This document shows, in pieces, positions 52,895 to 61,868 of a stretch of 64,000 nt of DNA; the first letter of the stretch is position 1; each line of letters begins with the position of its first letter. The position numbers and the translations under genes are program-made. The DNA is from an uncultured Paracoccaceae bacterium. Its GTDB lineage: Bacteria; Pseudomonadota; Alphaproteobacteria; Rhodobacterales; Rhodobacteraceae. The notes beneath the pieces were generated by a model. That model saw only the letters and a program-made list of their open reading frames with translations. It was not told the DNA's origin and made no database searches. Location of the stretch: the NCBI GenBank assembly GCA_947498415.1, contig CANMKB010000002.1:186001-250000 (forward strand), written 5' to 3'.

Positions 52895-53320
52895 ATGCTG
52901 CGCTACGTCAATCTTTCCTTGCTGATCTTGTTTCCCATCAGCTGGTTTGCCCCCTTAATGCGGGCGGGGTTATTGCCGCTTTTTGGTCTTAGCGAAATCT
53001 CTGTCATCTCGGGTTTGCAATCCCTTTGGGGCACCGACATTGCGCTGGCGCTTCTGGTGACGTTCTTTGCTGTCTTTGCACCCATTCTCAAAACTCTGGG
53101 GATTGCGTTGATCCATTTTGGATACATGCGCCGCAAAGCGCTTCCGATTTTTGATGTATTGGGCAAGCTCGCCATGGCCGATGTGTTTCTCATCGCGCTT
53201 TATGTGGTCATCGTCAAAGGTGTGGGGCTGGCAACAGTGGAAACCGCATGGGGTCTTTATCTGTTTACGGGCTGTATTTTGACCTCGATTGCAATTAGCC
53301 ATTTGACCCGCCGCCGATAA
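52895..53320 (+). CDS. PqiA-like membrane protein
   Basis: A 141-aa protein with about four membrane helices. The pattern LSLLILFPISWFAPLM and the region ALLVTFFAVFAPILKTLGIALIHFG resemble paraquat-inducible protein A repeats in single-domain form. GGAG lies 6 bases before ATG 52895. PqiA proteins act with MCE-type lipid carriers, which fits the Mla genes 1 kb upstream. It is 17 bp from radA. Family placement is moderate. Confidence 0.7.
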   Translation: MLRYVNLSLLILFPISWFAPLMRAGLLPLFGLSEISVISGLQSLWGTDIALALLVTFFAVFAPILKTLGIALIHFGYMRRKALPIFDVLGKLAMADVFLIALYVVIVKGVGLATVETAWGLYLFTGCILTSIAISHLTRRR

Positions 53321-53337
53321 GGGGGCAAAACGAGAAC

Positions 53338-54705
53338 ATGGCAAAAGCAAAAGCATCTTATTCCTGTTCGGCCTGCGGGTCTGTTTTCAACAAATGGTCG
53401 GGGCGCTGTGATGGCTGCGGAGAATGGAACACCATCTCCGAAGACACCGGTATTTCAGCGGGGCCTTCTAAGGCCACACTGGGCAATTCCAAGGGGAAGT
53501 CTGTTCACTTGACAGATCTCTCAACCGAAGAAACCCCACCCCCGCGCAGCCTATCGGGCCTTGCCGAGCTCGACCGAGTGTTGGGGGGCGGGCTTGTTCC
53601 CGCCTCTGCCATTCTGGTGGGCGGTGATCCGGGGATCGGGAAATCCACACTGCTTTTGCAGGCCGCAGCGCAATTTGCGCGCCAGGGTTTGAAAACCATC
53701 TATGTCAGCGGCGAAGAAGCCTCGGCGCAGGTGCGAATGCGGGCGCAACGCCTAGAACTGACAGACGCCCCCGTGCAATTGGCCGCAGAAACCAACCTGC
53801 GCGACATTCTGACGACGCTTGATCAGGAAAAGCCGCAACTCGCGATCATCGATTCCATTCAAACCATGTGGAGCGACAATGTCGGCTCTGCCCCCGGTTC
53901 GGTGTCTCAGGTTCGGGCCGCCGCACACGAACTGGTGTCCTTCGCCAAACGCAAGAATATCGCGATCATCATTGTGGGCCATGTCACGAAAGATGGGCAA
54001 ATCGCAGGCCCTCGTGTTGTGGAACATATGGTCGATACAGTTCTATATTTCGAAGGCGAACGGGGCCACCAGTTCCGTGTGTTGCGCGCCGTAAAGAACC
54101 GTTTTGGCGCAGCTGACGAAATCGGCGTCTTTGAAATGACGGGCCGCGGCCTATCAGAGGTCACCAACCCCTCTGCCCTGTTTCTGTCGGAACGCGGCCA
54201 ACCGGCCCCGGGCTCTGTCGTCTTTGCAGGCATCGAAGGGACCCGCCCGGTTCTTGTGGAATTGCAAGCGCTTGTGGCCCCCAGCCCCCACGCGCAACCG
54301 CGTCGCGCGGTTGTTGGATGGGACAGCAGCCGGCTTGCGATGATTCTTGCGGTGCTCGAGGCGCGGTGCGGAATCCCGTTTACAGGTCTTGATGTCTATC
54401 TAAACGTGGCCGGTGGCATGAAAATCAACGAACCTGCCGCAGACCTAGCGGTGGCCGCAGCATTGTTATCCGCCCGCGAAGACGCAAGTATCCCTGCGGA
54501 AACAGTCGTATTTGGGGAAATCTCGCTTTCTGGGGCCCTTCGTCCGGTCAGTCAGACAGAAAATAGGTTGAAAGAAGCCCAAAAACTTGGTTTCACGTCA
54601 GCAATCGCCCCAAAGGGTGGCAAATCTCCAACAGTGCCAGGAATGGCGCTCAATCAAATCGGGGATTTGACACAATTTGTTGGGGATATATTCGGCGCAG
54701 GTTAA
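53338..54705 (+). CDS. radA: DNA repair protein RadA (Sms)
   Basis: A 455-aa RecA-like protein that promotes branch migration during recombination. The N-terminal zinc finger is CSACGSVFNKWSGRCDGCGEW, Walker A is GGDPGIGKSTLLLQ, the RadA-specific KNRFG motif is in VKNRFGAADEIG, and the C-terminal Lon-like domain begins near LDVYLNVAGGMKI. Length is normal. It lies between the PqiA-like gene and cvpA. Confidence 0.96.
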   Translation: MAKAKASYSCSACGSVFNKWSGRCDGCGEWNTISEDTGISAGPSKATLGNSKGKSVHLTDLSTEETPPPRSLSGLAELDRVLGGGLVPASAILVGGDPGIGKSTLLLQAAAQFARQGLKTIYVSGEEASAQVRMRAQRLELTDAPVQLAAETNLRDILTTLDQEKPQLAIIDSIQTMWSDNVGSAPGSVSQVRAAAHELVSFAKRKNIAIIIVGHVTKDGQIAGPRVVEHMVDTVLYFEGERGHQFRVLRAVKNRFGAADEIGVFEMTGRGLSEVTNPSALFLSERGQPAPGSVVFAGIEGTRPVLVELQALVAPSPHAQPRRAVVGWDSSRLAMILAVLEARCGIPFTGLDVYLNVAGGMKINEPAADLAVAAALLSAREDASIPAETVVFGEISLSGALRPVSQTENRLKEAQKLGFTSAIAPKGGKSPTVPGMALNQIGDLTQFVGDIFGAG

Positions 54706-54781
54706 GCTGCACCAACAAAAACGCTAGGCATGTGGTCGGCAAACGACCCATTAAAACAGAGGCAAAGGGACAGGAACTGCC

Positions 54782-55336
54782 ATGGAAGGTTTCACCATTA
54801 TCGACGGCGTCGTCGCGGGCGTCATTATCCTTTCGGCCTTGTTGGCCTATTCACGTGGTTTCGTACGCGAAGCCATGGCCATCGTGGGCTGGTTGGCCGC
54901 GGCCGTGCTGGCCTTTATCTTTGCACCGACTGTAGAGCCTTTGGTCAAAGAAGTTCCAGTGATCGGCGAATATCTGGCTGATAGCTGTGAGCTGGCGATC
55001 ATTGCAGCCTTTGCGGCGGTCTTTGCGGCAGCCCTTGTTGTTGTATCTCTCTTTACACCGTTGTTCTCATCACTGGTGCAGCGCTCAGCCCTAGGCGGGT
55101 TGGATCAAGGTCTTGGTTTTCTGTTTGGGGTTTTTCGCGGCATCCTGTTGGTGGCAATCGCATTCTTTGTGTATGAAACCGTCGTAACCAGCCAGAACTT
55201 TGAAATGGTGGACGACAGCCGCTCGGCCAAAGTCTTTGCCCGTGTCACAGGTCACATCGAAGACCGCGACCCAGAGCAGGCATTGGGTTGGATTACATCT
55301 CAATACGAAGAGCTGGTTGGGACTTGCGGTCAGTAA
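54782..55336 (+). CDS. cvpA: CvpA-family membrane protein
   Basis: A 184-aa protein with four membrane helices (IIDGVVAGVIILSALLAYSR, FVREAMAIVGWLAAAVLAFI, IIAAFAAVFAAALVVVSLF and FGVFRGILLVAIAFFVYE in part) and a C-terminal cytoplasmic tail. This is the usual CvpA layout, and in many genomes cvpA precedes purF, found 2.5 kb further on. Here two membrane genes on the other strand have separated them. Its role beyond colicin V production and purF linkage is unclear. Confidence 0.88.
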   Translation: MEGFTIIDGVVAGVIILSALLAYSRGFVREAMAIVGWLAAAVLAFIFAPTVEPLVKEVPVIGEYLADSCELAIIAAFAAVFAAALVVVSLFTPLFSSLVQRSALGGLDQGLGFLFGVFRGILLVAIAFFVYETVVTSQNFEMVDDSRSAKVFARVTGHIEDRDPEQALGWITSQYEELVGTCGQ

Positions 55337-55354
55337 ACGCGGATTGAGAATGAA

Positions 55355-55393
55355 AAAAAGCCCGGCGCAGAGAAGTCTGTCGCCGGGCTTTTC
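55355..55393. terminator. Rho-independent terminator between cvpA and a converging gene
   Basis: AAAAGCCCGGCG and CGCCGGGCTTTT form a 12-bp stem. A runs on the left and T runs on the right let it work for both strands. Confidence 0.85.
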
Positions 55394-55431
55394 TATATCA
55401 GGGAATGAAACTTAGAGTTAACCTGCCAACT

Positions 55432-56322
55432 TCAGGCCCGCGCCTCACGTTCCATCCGGGCAGCCCAAGCATCTGCAAGATCGGCCAACACCGCATTAAA
55501 CTGCCGTTTTGCCGCGACTTTAAACAAGGTCCGCATCAAAGCATTCCCCTTCGGCGCGGCTTCGATATTGATGGTGAAAGTCGCATCAACGCCATCGTCT
55601 TTGACAGACCATTCTCCATGCAAGTCTTTGATAGGATATGGGTAGTCTTTGGCCTCGGTGTGAATGCGAAATCCAAAGACACGCCCGTCTTCATAAAGGT
55701 CGCAGGTCTCTAACCAACTTTCCCCTTTTAGGCCAAAGCATCGACGTTGCATCCCCATACTCTCACCTTCGACAACCTCTACTTTTGACAGATTGTCCGC
55801 AACATCTGCATAGCCTGGATGATCATTCATCACCCGCCACACCACCTCCTTGGGCGCTTTGACGGGGCGGCGAACAGTGGCCACAAGCTTATTCCCAGAC
55901 GAAGTGACAGAGGTTTGGCTGAGAGGCTTTTTGATCCTGCGAGCGCCCATGAATTGCCCAATCGCAAACACAGCAACACACAAGGCCACAATAATAAGTA
56001 GCGTATGACCAAGTTTAGAAAACAGTGCCCCTTGCCACATCAAGAGCCCCTCTGTCGCCAATATCCAGCCAATATCCATGGCCGTGATAAACAGCACTTG
56101 CCCCTTTGGTACAAAACGGTTGCTGGCCATCCACATAAGATCAAGCCCAAACAAGATCAGGCTACCGCCCAACAGACGCAGCACCAAGGGGCCCCAGCTC
56201 ACCGGATCTGAGAAAAGCAGCCCTGCCACGCTGTGCGGCATTCCTAAGAGCACGAGCCCCACAACCAGCGAAAAGGCAGCATTCAGCGCTAGAAACAGAC
56301 GCGCAGTTTTAGAGTTTTCCAT
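55432..56322 (-). CDS. Membrane/SRPBCC fusion protein
   Basis: A 296-aa protein. The first 125 residues hold four hydrophobic helices (LFLALNAAFSLVVGLVLLGM, MAGLLF-like segment, LLIIVALCVAVFAIGQFMG). The rest (about 148-290) is an SRPBCC domain (VRRPVKAPKEVVWRVMNDHPGYADVAD in part, and VDATFTINIEAAPKGNALMR). The soluble domain may bind a hydrophobic ligand at the membrane. It converges on cvpA. Function unknown. Confidence 0.8.
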   Translation of the reverse strand: MENSKTARLFLALNAAFSLVVGLVLLGMPHSVAGLLFSDPVSWGPLVLRLLGGSLILFGLDLMWMASNRFVPKGQVLFITAMDIGWILATEGLLMWQGALFSKLGHTLLIIVALCVAVFAIGQFMGARRIKKPLSQTSVTSSGNKLVATVRRPVKAPKEVVWRVMNDHPGYADVADNLSKVEVVEGESMGMQRRCFGLKGESWLETCDLYEDGRVFGFRIHTEAKDYPYPIKDLHGEWSVKDDGVDATFTINIEAAPKGNALMRTLFKVAAKRQFNAVLADLADAWAARMEREARA

Positions 56323-56480
56323 GGGTTATCTTTCACAACAGTTGAACTTATGGCTGATCATGCCCCTTGCGTGCATTGGTTCAATTACCTTGCAGGTTAG
56401 TGAAACGCCTTAAATGGGAGTGATGCAGACAGGATTGCGGAAGCGCACGCCAACGGTGTCGCGACCTGTCATCGTGGCCG

Positions 56481-57224
56481 TTACTTCGATCGGCCCAATA
56501 GATAATCTGCCATCAGGCCAATACGAAACGGTAAGCTGTCCTTACGTTCGGCAACCTGTCGTAGGCTTAAACGGCGACGTCGGATCACCGCACGTGCAAC
56601 GCGGTATTCCATTCTACGTTTCCACCGAAGCAGGCGAACCGGGAGCAATCGCTTTAAGAACGCCCACAACCAACGCAATTGCAGAAACGCTGCGGCGTTA
56701 AATACGGTTTTCTGCACGCTCGCCCAAATCATACGTCCCACTGTTGCGGCCAAGGCGGCAAGCCACAGTGGAATTTTCACCGAAAACAGCACCAGCCATA
56801 ACCCGATGGTCGAAACTCCCAACGCAAGCGTCGCCAACACAACAATGGCGGCGGCGAGCATTTTCTCAAACCATCCAAGATTGCCATACCAACGGAGCAA
56901 CCCATCATAAGTAGACTTAAGTGATGCGGTGTAACCTCGGATGAAACCCGACAACCGGCGCAACGACGCCTTGCCAACGATCAAAGGGACCAAAGTGGTC
57001 ATGACCCATTTTTTGATCAGCTCTATACGTAGAAAAGTCCCGGCCTGTAATTTGAACCAAGCCAAAAAGACCGGACCATCCAATAAGACGATCTTTTTCC
57101 AAAGGAGCTTAAGCTGCACCAGCAAAAGACCAAGGGCGACAAGAAAACTTTCACCAAAATAGATCGTCGCCCCAACCGAAGCGACGATGGTAAACAGCAA
57201 AAGTAAAAGTGTCCTCAATAACAT
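56481..57224 (-). CDS. Hypothetical membrane protein, basic tail
   Basis: A 247-aa protein with several hydrophobic helices (LLRTLLLLLFTIVASVGAT, FLVALGLLLVQLKLLW, AAAIVVLATLALGVSTIG) and a strongly basic C-terminal part (RWKRRMEYRVARAVIRRRRL). ATG 57224 is the first family-like start; a TTG at 57260 is in frame. No clear ribosome site is seen at either. I do not recognise a family. It follows the membrane/SRPBCC gene on the same strand, so the two may be read together. Confidence 0.65.
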   Translation of the reverse strand: MLLRTLLLLLFTIVASVGATIYFGESFLVALGLLLVQLKLLWKKIVLLDGPVFLAWFKLQAGTFLRIELIKKWVMTTLVPLIVGKASLRRLSGFIRGYTASLKSTYDGLLRWYGNLGWFEKMLAAAIVVLATLALGVSTIGLWLVLFSVKIPLWLAALAATVGRMIWASVQKTVFNAAAFLQLRWLWAFLKRLLPVRLLRWKRRMEYRVARAVIRRRRLSLRQVAERKDSLPFRIGLMADYLLGRSK

Positions 57225-57813
57225 AGGTGTGAGATTAGCTTTCGCTCGCGGGACGAACAATGTCTTTTCACCGTACGATTTGAGATGATCTCAGTGGTTC
57301 AGGCACCTGATTGCAGGCATCACGGTTCATGTCCATATGACGAGAACGTCTTCTGAAATATGTTCAAATCCTGAGGGAAACAAAAGTCCGACGCCAAGAT
57401 TATCCCCAAATGACCCCACGTTCTGACCTATTCTATTAAGCATCCGTCAGTTTTTGTGTCTTGGGCCCAAAGCTTTGTGTTACTTTAGTGACATACGTCG
57501 CCCAACCCTCTAAGAGAGGCCCAGCAAGATACATGGATTCGGAGCTTCCCTCTTGTCGAGCCATATGATCACAGCCAATTCCACAGGCGGCCCTTGGTCG
57601 TTTGCGATGAATGGCACCTGCAAGCAGGTGATCCCTGACCATATGGCGCCAAAGCTTTATCACAACACTTGCTGCCTGCCCCTTGCCTTAAAATCCACCC
57701 TCACACCTGCGTCCCTTGCCGCGGGTGTTTTTGTTGAGGTCGATTGATATGGTATTGATCCCGGTCCAAGCAGCACCGACATCTCACTACTTCTGCGAAA
57801 TTGGAGCCAGCCC
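57225..57813. other. 589-bp region without a confident gene
   Basis: It lies between the membrane gene start and purF. A 16-bp palindrome CACCTGCAAGCAGGTG is at 57615-57630. A minus-strand 75-codon frame (57436-57663) ends in MYLAGPLLEGWATYVTKV but has no convincing ribosome site. Both membrane-gene and purF promoters must be in this span, but I cannot place them. No tRNA or hairpin terminator is seen. Confidence 0.5.
57436..57663 (-). CDS. Possible small protein, weak support
   Basis: A 75-codon minus-strand frame. The last 33 residues (MYLAGPLLEGWATYVTKVTQ then SFGPKTQKLTDA) have a phasin-like amphipathic look, while the first 40 are basic and Cys-containing and look non-coding. A start at the internal ATG of MYLAG is preceded by GAGGGAAG at about 11 bases. 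It may be just chance. Confidence 0.25.
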   Translation of the reverse strand: MIKLWRHMVRDHLLAGAIHRKRPRAACGIGCDHMARQEGSSESMYLAGPLLEGWATYVTKVTQSFGPKTQKLTDA

Positions 57814-59328
57814 ATGTGCGGTATCTTAGGAATCTCAAACCGGAACGCTGACGTGTTCGCCGAAATCTATGATGGTTTGCTGATGCTGCAACACCGAGGT
57901 CAGGATGCCTCGGGCATTGTGACCTACACCGGCGAATTCTTTCGCGAGCGTAAGGCGAATGGCCAAGTCAAAGACGTGTTCAACGCGGAAAACGCCCAAA
58001 CCCTGACGGGTAAAGTGGGCATCGGCCACGTCCGTTACCCCACCGCAGGGTCGCTTAGTGCGGCCGAAGCGCAGCCGTTTTTTGTGAACGCGCCTTACGG
58101 CATATACCTTGTGCACAACGGCAACATCACCAACACGCAGGAACAGCGTAAAAAGGTCACCGGCAAATACAGCCGCCACCTGCGCACCACGTCTGACTCT
58201 GAAATTCTGCTGAACGTTCTGGCCGATAAAGTGGCCGACGCCATGAAGGTCAACGGCAACCACGACCCAATCCGCAACCTCTTTGCGGGTGTGAAAATGA
58301 TGATGGAGCGTATTCAAGGCGCCTATTCCGTGATCACCATGGTCGCTGGCGTTGGCATGTTGGCGTTCCGTGACCCGCACGGCATCCGCCCCTTGTCTGT
58401 GGCCAAACGTGCCGCTGAAGGCGAAGGCGATGACTATGCTTTTGCGTCTGAGGATGTGGCGTTTGACATTAACGGTTTTGACAAGCTGCGCGACGTTAAG
58501 CCGGGCGAAGCGATCCTGATTGATCTGGATGGCAACATGCACAGCTTCCAGGCGGCCGAAGGCAAGCTGACCCCCTGCATTTTTGAATACGTCTATCTGG
58601 CGCGTCCAGATTCCATGCTCGATGGCATTTCAGTGTATAAAACCCAAATCCGCATGGGTGAGACACTGGCCAAACAAATCCAAGAGCTGGACCTTGAGAT
58701 CGACAGCATCATCCCAGTGCCAGATTCCGCCCGCCCTGTGGCGCTGGAAGTGGCAAATGCCACGGGCATCCGCTATCGCGAAGGTCTGGTGAAAAACCGC
58801 TATGTGGGCCGGACGTTTATTATGCCGGGTCAGGCAGAGCGTCAGAAATCTGTGCGCCGCAAGCTGAATACGATCTCATTGGAATTCAAAGATAAGAACG
58901 TTTTGCTGATCGACGATTCCATCGTGCGCGGCAACACCATCAAAAAGATCGTTCAGATGTGCCGCGAAGCGGGCGCGAAAAAGGTGTACGTGGCCAGCGC
59001 GTCCCCTCCGGTGAAATATCCGAACGTCTATGGCATCGACATGCCAACCAAACACGAGCTCATCGCCCATGGTCGCGAGATCGAAGAAATCCGCGAAGAG
59101 CTGGGCTGTGATGCGCTGATCTATCAACATTTGGACGATCTGATTTGGGCCGCCAAAGAAGGTAATCCAGAAATTGATGCCTTTGATTGTTCTTGCTTTG
59201 ATGGCGAGTACATCACCGGGATCAGTGATGACTACCTGTTGTCATTGGAAAACAGCACCCGCGTTTCTGCGAAAATCAAGGACATGCCAAGTGGGGGCAC
59301 CGCCCCTAAGTTGGCATCGACAGGATAA
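57814..59328 (+). CDS. purF: Amidophosphoribosyltransferase
   Basis: A 504-aa enzyme that commits PRPP to purine synthesis. The catalytic Cys is residue 2 (MCGILGIS), so there is no propeptide. The glutaminase domain includes HRGQDASGIV, the PRPP loop is LLIDDSIVRGNT near 364-375, and the C-terminus contains CSCFDGEY, reminiscent of but not proof of a metal site. It is followed directly by a DUF1284 gene, with no gap. Confidence 0.96.
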   Translation: MCGILGISNRNADVFAEIYDGLLMLQHRGQDASGIVTYTGEFFRERKANGQVKDVFNAENAQTLTGKVGIGHVRYPTAGSLSAAEAQPFFVNAPYGIYLVHNGNITNTQEQRKKVTGKYSRHLRTTSDSEILLNVLADKVADAMKVNGNHDPIRNLFAGVKMMMERIQGAYSVITMVAGVGMLAFRDPHGIRPLSVAKRAAEGEGDDYAFASEDVAFDINGFDKLRDVKPGEAILIDLDGNMHSFQAAEGKLTPCIFEYVYLARPDSMLDGISVYKTQIRMGETLAKQIQELDLEIDSIIPVPDSARPVALEVANATGIRYREGLVKNRYVGRTFIMPGQAERQKSVRRKLNTISLEFKDKNVLLIDDSIVRGNTIKKIVQMCREAGAKKVYVASASPPVKYPNVYGIDMPTKHELIAHGREIEEIREELGCDALIYQHLDDLIWAAKEGNPEIDAFDCSCFDGEYITGISDDYLLSLENSTRVSAKIKDMPSGGTAPKLASTG

Positions 59329-59754
59329 ATGACTGGCCACCGTGCCCCGATCAGGTTCAGACCGCACCACTTCTTGTGTGCGTTGGGCTTTCAGGGTGCG
59401 GGCTATTCTCCGGCGTTCACCGCCAATATGAGTGACATCGTCAACGGCCGCCTGCGTGATGCGGGCGGTGAAAACGTTAAGATCACCGTGACCTTTGTCG
59501 CCGACAGCATCTGCACCCCCTGCCCCGAACGCCGCGGTTTGGGCTGCGTTAAAATCAACACCATCAAACAATTAGACGAACGCCACGCCAAAGCCCTTGG
59601 GCTGCGCGACGGCGACTGCATTTCATGGGGCGAGGCGCTGAAACGCATCAAAACCAACGTGCAACCCGGCGATTTGACAACGCTGTGTCAGAATTGCCAA
59701 TGGCTGTCACTTGGAGCTTGTGAAGGGGCGCTTGGGCGGTTGCATGAGGGGTGA
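59329..59754 (+). CDS. DUF1284-family Cys-rich protein
   Basis: A 141-aa cytoplasmic protein. It starts IRFRPHHFLCALGFQGAGYS and has Cys clusters at CTPCPERRGLGC and LCQNCQW with a further Cys near GACEGAL, so a metal or Fe-S site is likely. The start ATG touches the purF stop (TAAATG), which ties it to purine synthesis expression. The family function is unknown to me. Confidence 0.85.
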   Translation: MTGHRAPIRFRPHHFLCALGFQGAGYSPAFTANMSDIVNGRLRDAGGENVKITVTFVADSICTPCPERRGLGCVKINTIKQLDERHAKALGLRDGDCISWGEALKRIKTNVQPGDLTTLCQNCQWLSLGACEGALGRLHEG

Positions 59755-59809
59755 CTGAAAAGGTCTCGTTTGAGTGGTGGGTGCTGAGCCCATGGTAGCA
59801 TTGCGCAGA

Positions 59810-59980
59810 ATGCGGACTGTGCAAAGTTTATCAGTTGGGACACGTGGTCTATACTTAACTTATAGGGAGGGCGAGCTTTATCGAGAAAGCGATGACCTGA
59901 CCGAATTTTTTGACGAATTGAAAAAGAACATTAAAGCTGCGCAGCAAGCGGATTTCCGAGCGCAGCAAAAGTCCACATAG
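59810..59980 (+). CDS. Small hypothetical protein, 56 aa
   Basis: Reads MRTVQSLSVGTRGLYLTYRE then an acidic helix (DDLTEFFDELKKNIKAAQQA). In-frame starts also exist at 59792 and 59774. The base composition is more A/T-rich than the neighbours. The stop abuts the ribosome site of the next tiny gene, so the two may be cotranscribed. No family recognised. Confidence 0.45.
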   Translation: MRTVQSLSVGTRGLYLTYREGELYRESDDLTEFFDELKKNIKAAQQADFRAQQKST

Positions 59981-59991
59981 GAGCACCAAGA

Positions 59992-60138
59992 TTGGAGGCT
60001 ATACTCTCAGAACTGATTGAGTGGATTGATCGAAGGTTAGGGGGCAAGCGTCCTATATTGTTTGCGATAGTTGCTGGCTTTCTGTTCGCTGTGGGCGTCG
60101 GTTTTGTGATTTTGGATTTAGTATCAAAGTTCAGATAA
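59992..60138 (+). CDS. Tiny single-helix membrane protein, 48 aa
   Basis: TTG 59992 is preceded by AGGAG with an 8-base gap. The 48-aa product starts with an amphipathic segment (AILSELIEWIDRRLGGKRP) and has one membrane helix (ILFAIVAGFLFAVGVGFVIL). It is 11 bp downstream of the previous small gene. It is easily missed because of its length and non-ATG start. No family recognised. Confidence 0.55.
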   Translation: MEAILSELIEWIDRRLGGKRPILFAIVAGFLFAVGVGFVILDLVSKFR

Positions 60139-60296
60139 GGAGGGTTTCTGCCCACAGGTCTGGCTCAGAAATTAATGTCTGCTTCGGGCTGAAACCAGAC
60201 AATCATCTCATCCACATCCCCCCAACACCTCCCTTTTCGCCGCACCTCACACCTTCCCCTCTTGACCTCTCGCCGTAATCCGCTCAAACCAAACCC

Positions 60297-60941
60297 ATGA
60301 CAGAAAAAATCGCCCTTGTGACCGGGGCCTCTCGTGGGCTCGGTTTTGCTTTCGCTGAGGCGCTTGCGCCTGAGTATCACGTGGTGGCCGTCGGCCGGAC
60401 TGTTGGTGGTCTTGAAGATCTGGATGACCGGATCAAGGCCAAAGGAGGTCAGGCAACGCTTGCCCCGATGGACATCACCAATGTCGACGCCATGGCGCAG
60501 CTGTGCCGCTCGATCTATGATCGTTGGGGAAAAGTGGACCTGTGGGTCCACACAGCGATACACGGCGCACCCTTGACCCCTGCGGGCCATATCGACCAGA
60601 AAGATTGGGCGAAATCGGTGGCATGCAATGTCACGGCAACCGGTCAGCTGATCCCATACATGACCCCCTTGCTTGGTGCCGAAGGACAGGCTGTGTTCTT
60701 TGATGATCCACGCGGTGGTGAGAAATTCTTTGGTTCTTACGGTGCAACCAAATCTGCACAAATTGCCTTGGCAAAGTCGTGGCAGGTGGAAAACGAAGCC
60801 ACCGGGCCAAAGGTATCGATCCTGTCGCCAAACGGCATGCCTTCTGGCACACGCGCCCGGTTCTTCCCCGGCGAAGATCGCGCGACTTTGACCGATGCGC
60901 ACGCCGAGGCGGCACGGCTCTTGGCAGAGCTTTCGCTCTGA
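60297..60941 (+). CDS. Short-chain dehydrogenase/reductase
   Basis: A 214-aa SDR. The cofactor motif is TGASRGLG at about 9-16; the usual NNAG motif is changed (HTAIHGAP), and the YxxxK pair is present as YGATKSA near 146-152. It is shorter than classical SDRs (about 250). The changed NNAG region raises doubt about catalysis, though many FabI-like or atypical members exist. Single gene, convergent with nothing. Confidence 0.85.
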   Translation: MTEKIALVTGASRGLGFAFAEALAPEYHVVAVGRTVGGLEDLDDRIKAKGGQATLAPMDITNVDAMAQLCRSIYDRWGKVDLWVHTAIHGAPLTPAGHIDQKDWAKSVACNVTATGQLIPYMTPLLGAEGQAVFFDDPRGGEKFFGSYGATKSAQIALAKSWQVENEATGPKVSILSPNGMPSGTRARFFPGEDRATLTDAHAEAARLLAELSL

Positions 60942-61085
60942 TCTAGGCGTCCAAAACCAAATCAAATCTGAGACCGTCGTGGTATTTCTGCGGCGGTCTC
61001 ATTCTATCTTAGGGTATCTCTTGCCCCTACCCGAAGTCTCACCTAGAGAAGTCGAAATAGATGCAACTGCCAGCTGGGGGGCTTC

Positions 61086-61868
61086 ATGCGCATTCTCATT
61101 ACAAATGACGATGGTATCAGTGCACCAGGCCTTGCCGTGCTCGAGGCCATCGCAAAGGAGCTTGCGGGGCCAGAGGGCGAAGTCTGGACCGTTGCACCTG
61201 CCTTTGAACAATCAGGCGTGGGTCACTGCATCAGCTACACCCATCCGACCATGATTGCGAAGATGGGAGACCGCCGTTTTGCTGCCGAAGGCAGCCCAGC
61301 TGATTGTGTGCTTGCTGGTATGTATGACGTGATGGCAGACGCCAAGCCTGACTTAATCTTATCTGGGATCAACAAGGGCAACAATTCAGCGGAAAACACC
61401 GTTTATTCCGGCACAATCGGGGCCGCTATGGAGGGTGCACTGCAGGGTGTCCCCTCGATCGCGCTGTCGCAGTACTATGGCCCCGGCAACGCCGCGCTTG
61501 AAAATCCGTTTGAGGCTGCGGCCGCATATGGCGCAAGCGTTATCTACAAAATTCTGATGGCGCGGGTTGAAAACACATCTGCCTACAATCTGTTCTACAA
61601 TGTCAACTTCCCGCCTGTCCCAGCAGCGGACGTCAAAGGCATCAAAGTGGTCGCACAGGGTCGCCGTGAGAACACAAATTTCTCGGTTCAAGCACAGACC
61701 TCCCCCTCACATCGTCGCTTTCTTTGGGCGCAAACGGGGAACCAACGTGCCAAAACAGCCGAAAACACCGATGCAAATGTGAATTTGGCCGGTTATATAT
61801 CCGTCACACCTATGCGCGCCGACCTGACCGCCCATGATGCATTGGCGGCCCTGAAAGACATCGAATGA
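61086..61868 (+). CDS. surE: 5'/3'-nucleotidase SurE
   Basis: A 260-aa metal-dependent nucleotidase active on nucleoside monophosphates. The metal-binding DD is in [16 protein letters not shown], with SGINKGNN and [11 protein letters not shown] as further motifs. The short C-terminal tail is typical. It overlaps pcm by 4 bp (ATGA), and nlpD follows: the conserved surE-pcm-nlpD block of proteobacteria linked to stationary-phase survival. Confidence 0.95.
   Translation: MRILITNDDGISAPGLAVLEAIAKELAGPEGEVWTVAPAFEQSGVGHCISYTHPTMIAKMGDRRFAAEGSPADCVLAGMYDVMADAKPDLILSGINKGNNSAENTVYSGTIGAAMEGALQGVPSIALSQYYGPGNAALENPFEAAAAYGASVIYKILMARVENTSAYNLFYNVNFPPVPAADVKGIKVVAQGRRENTNFSVQAQTSPSHRRFLWAQTGNQRAKTAENTDANVNLAGYISVTPMRADLTAHDALAALKDIE

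Noticed and set aside
60165..60965. Long minus-strand open frame opposite the SDR gene
   Set aside because: Shadow of the plus-strand SDR, whose TGASRGLG and YGATK motifs are clear; the minus frame gives no domain.
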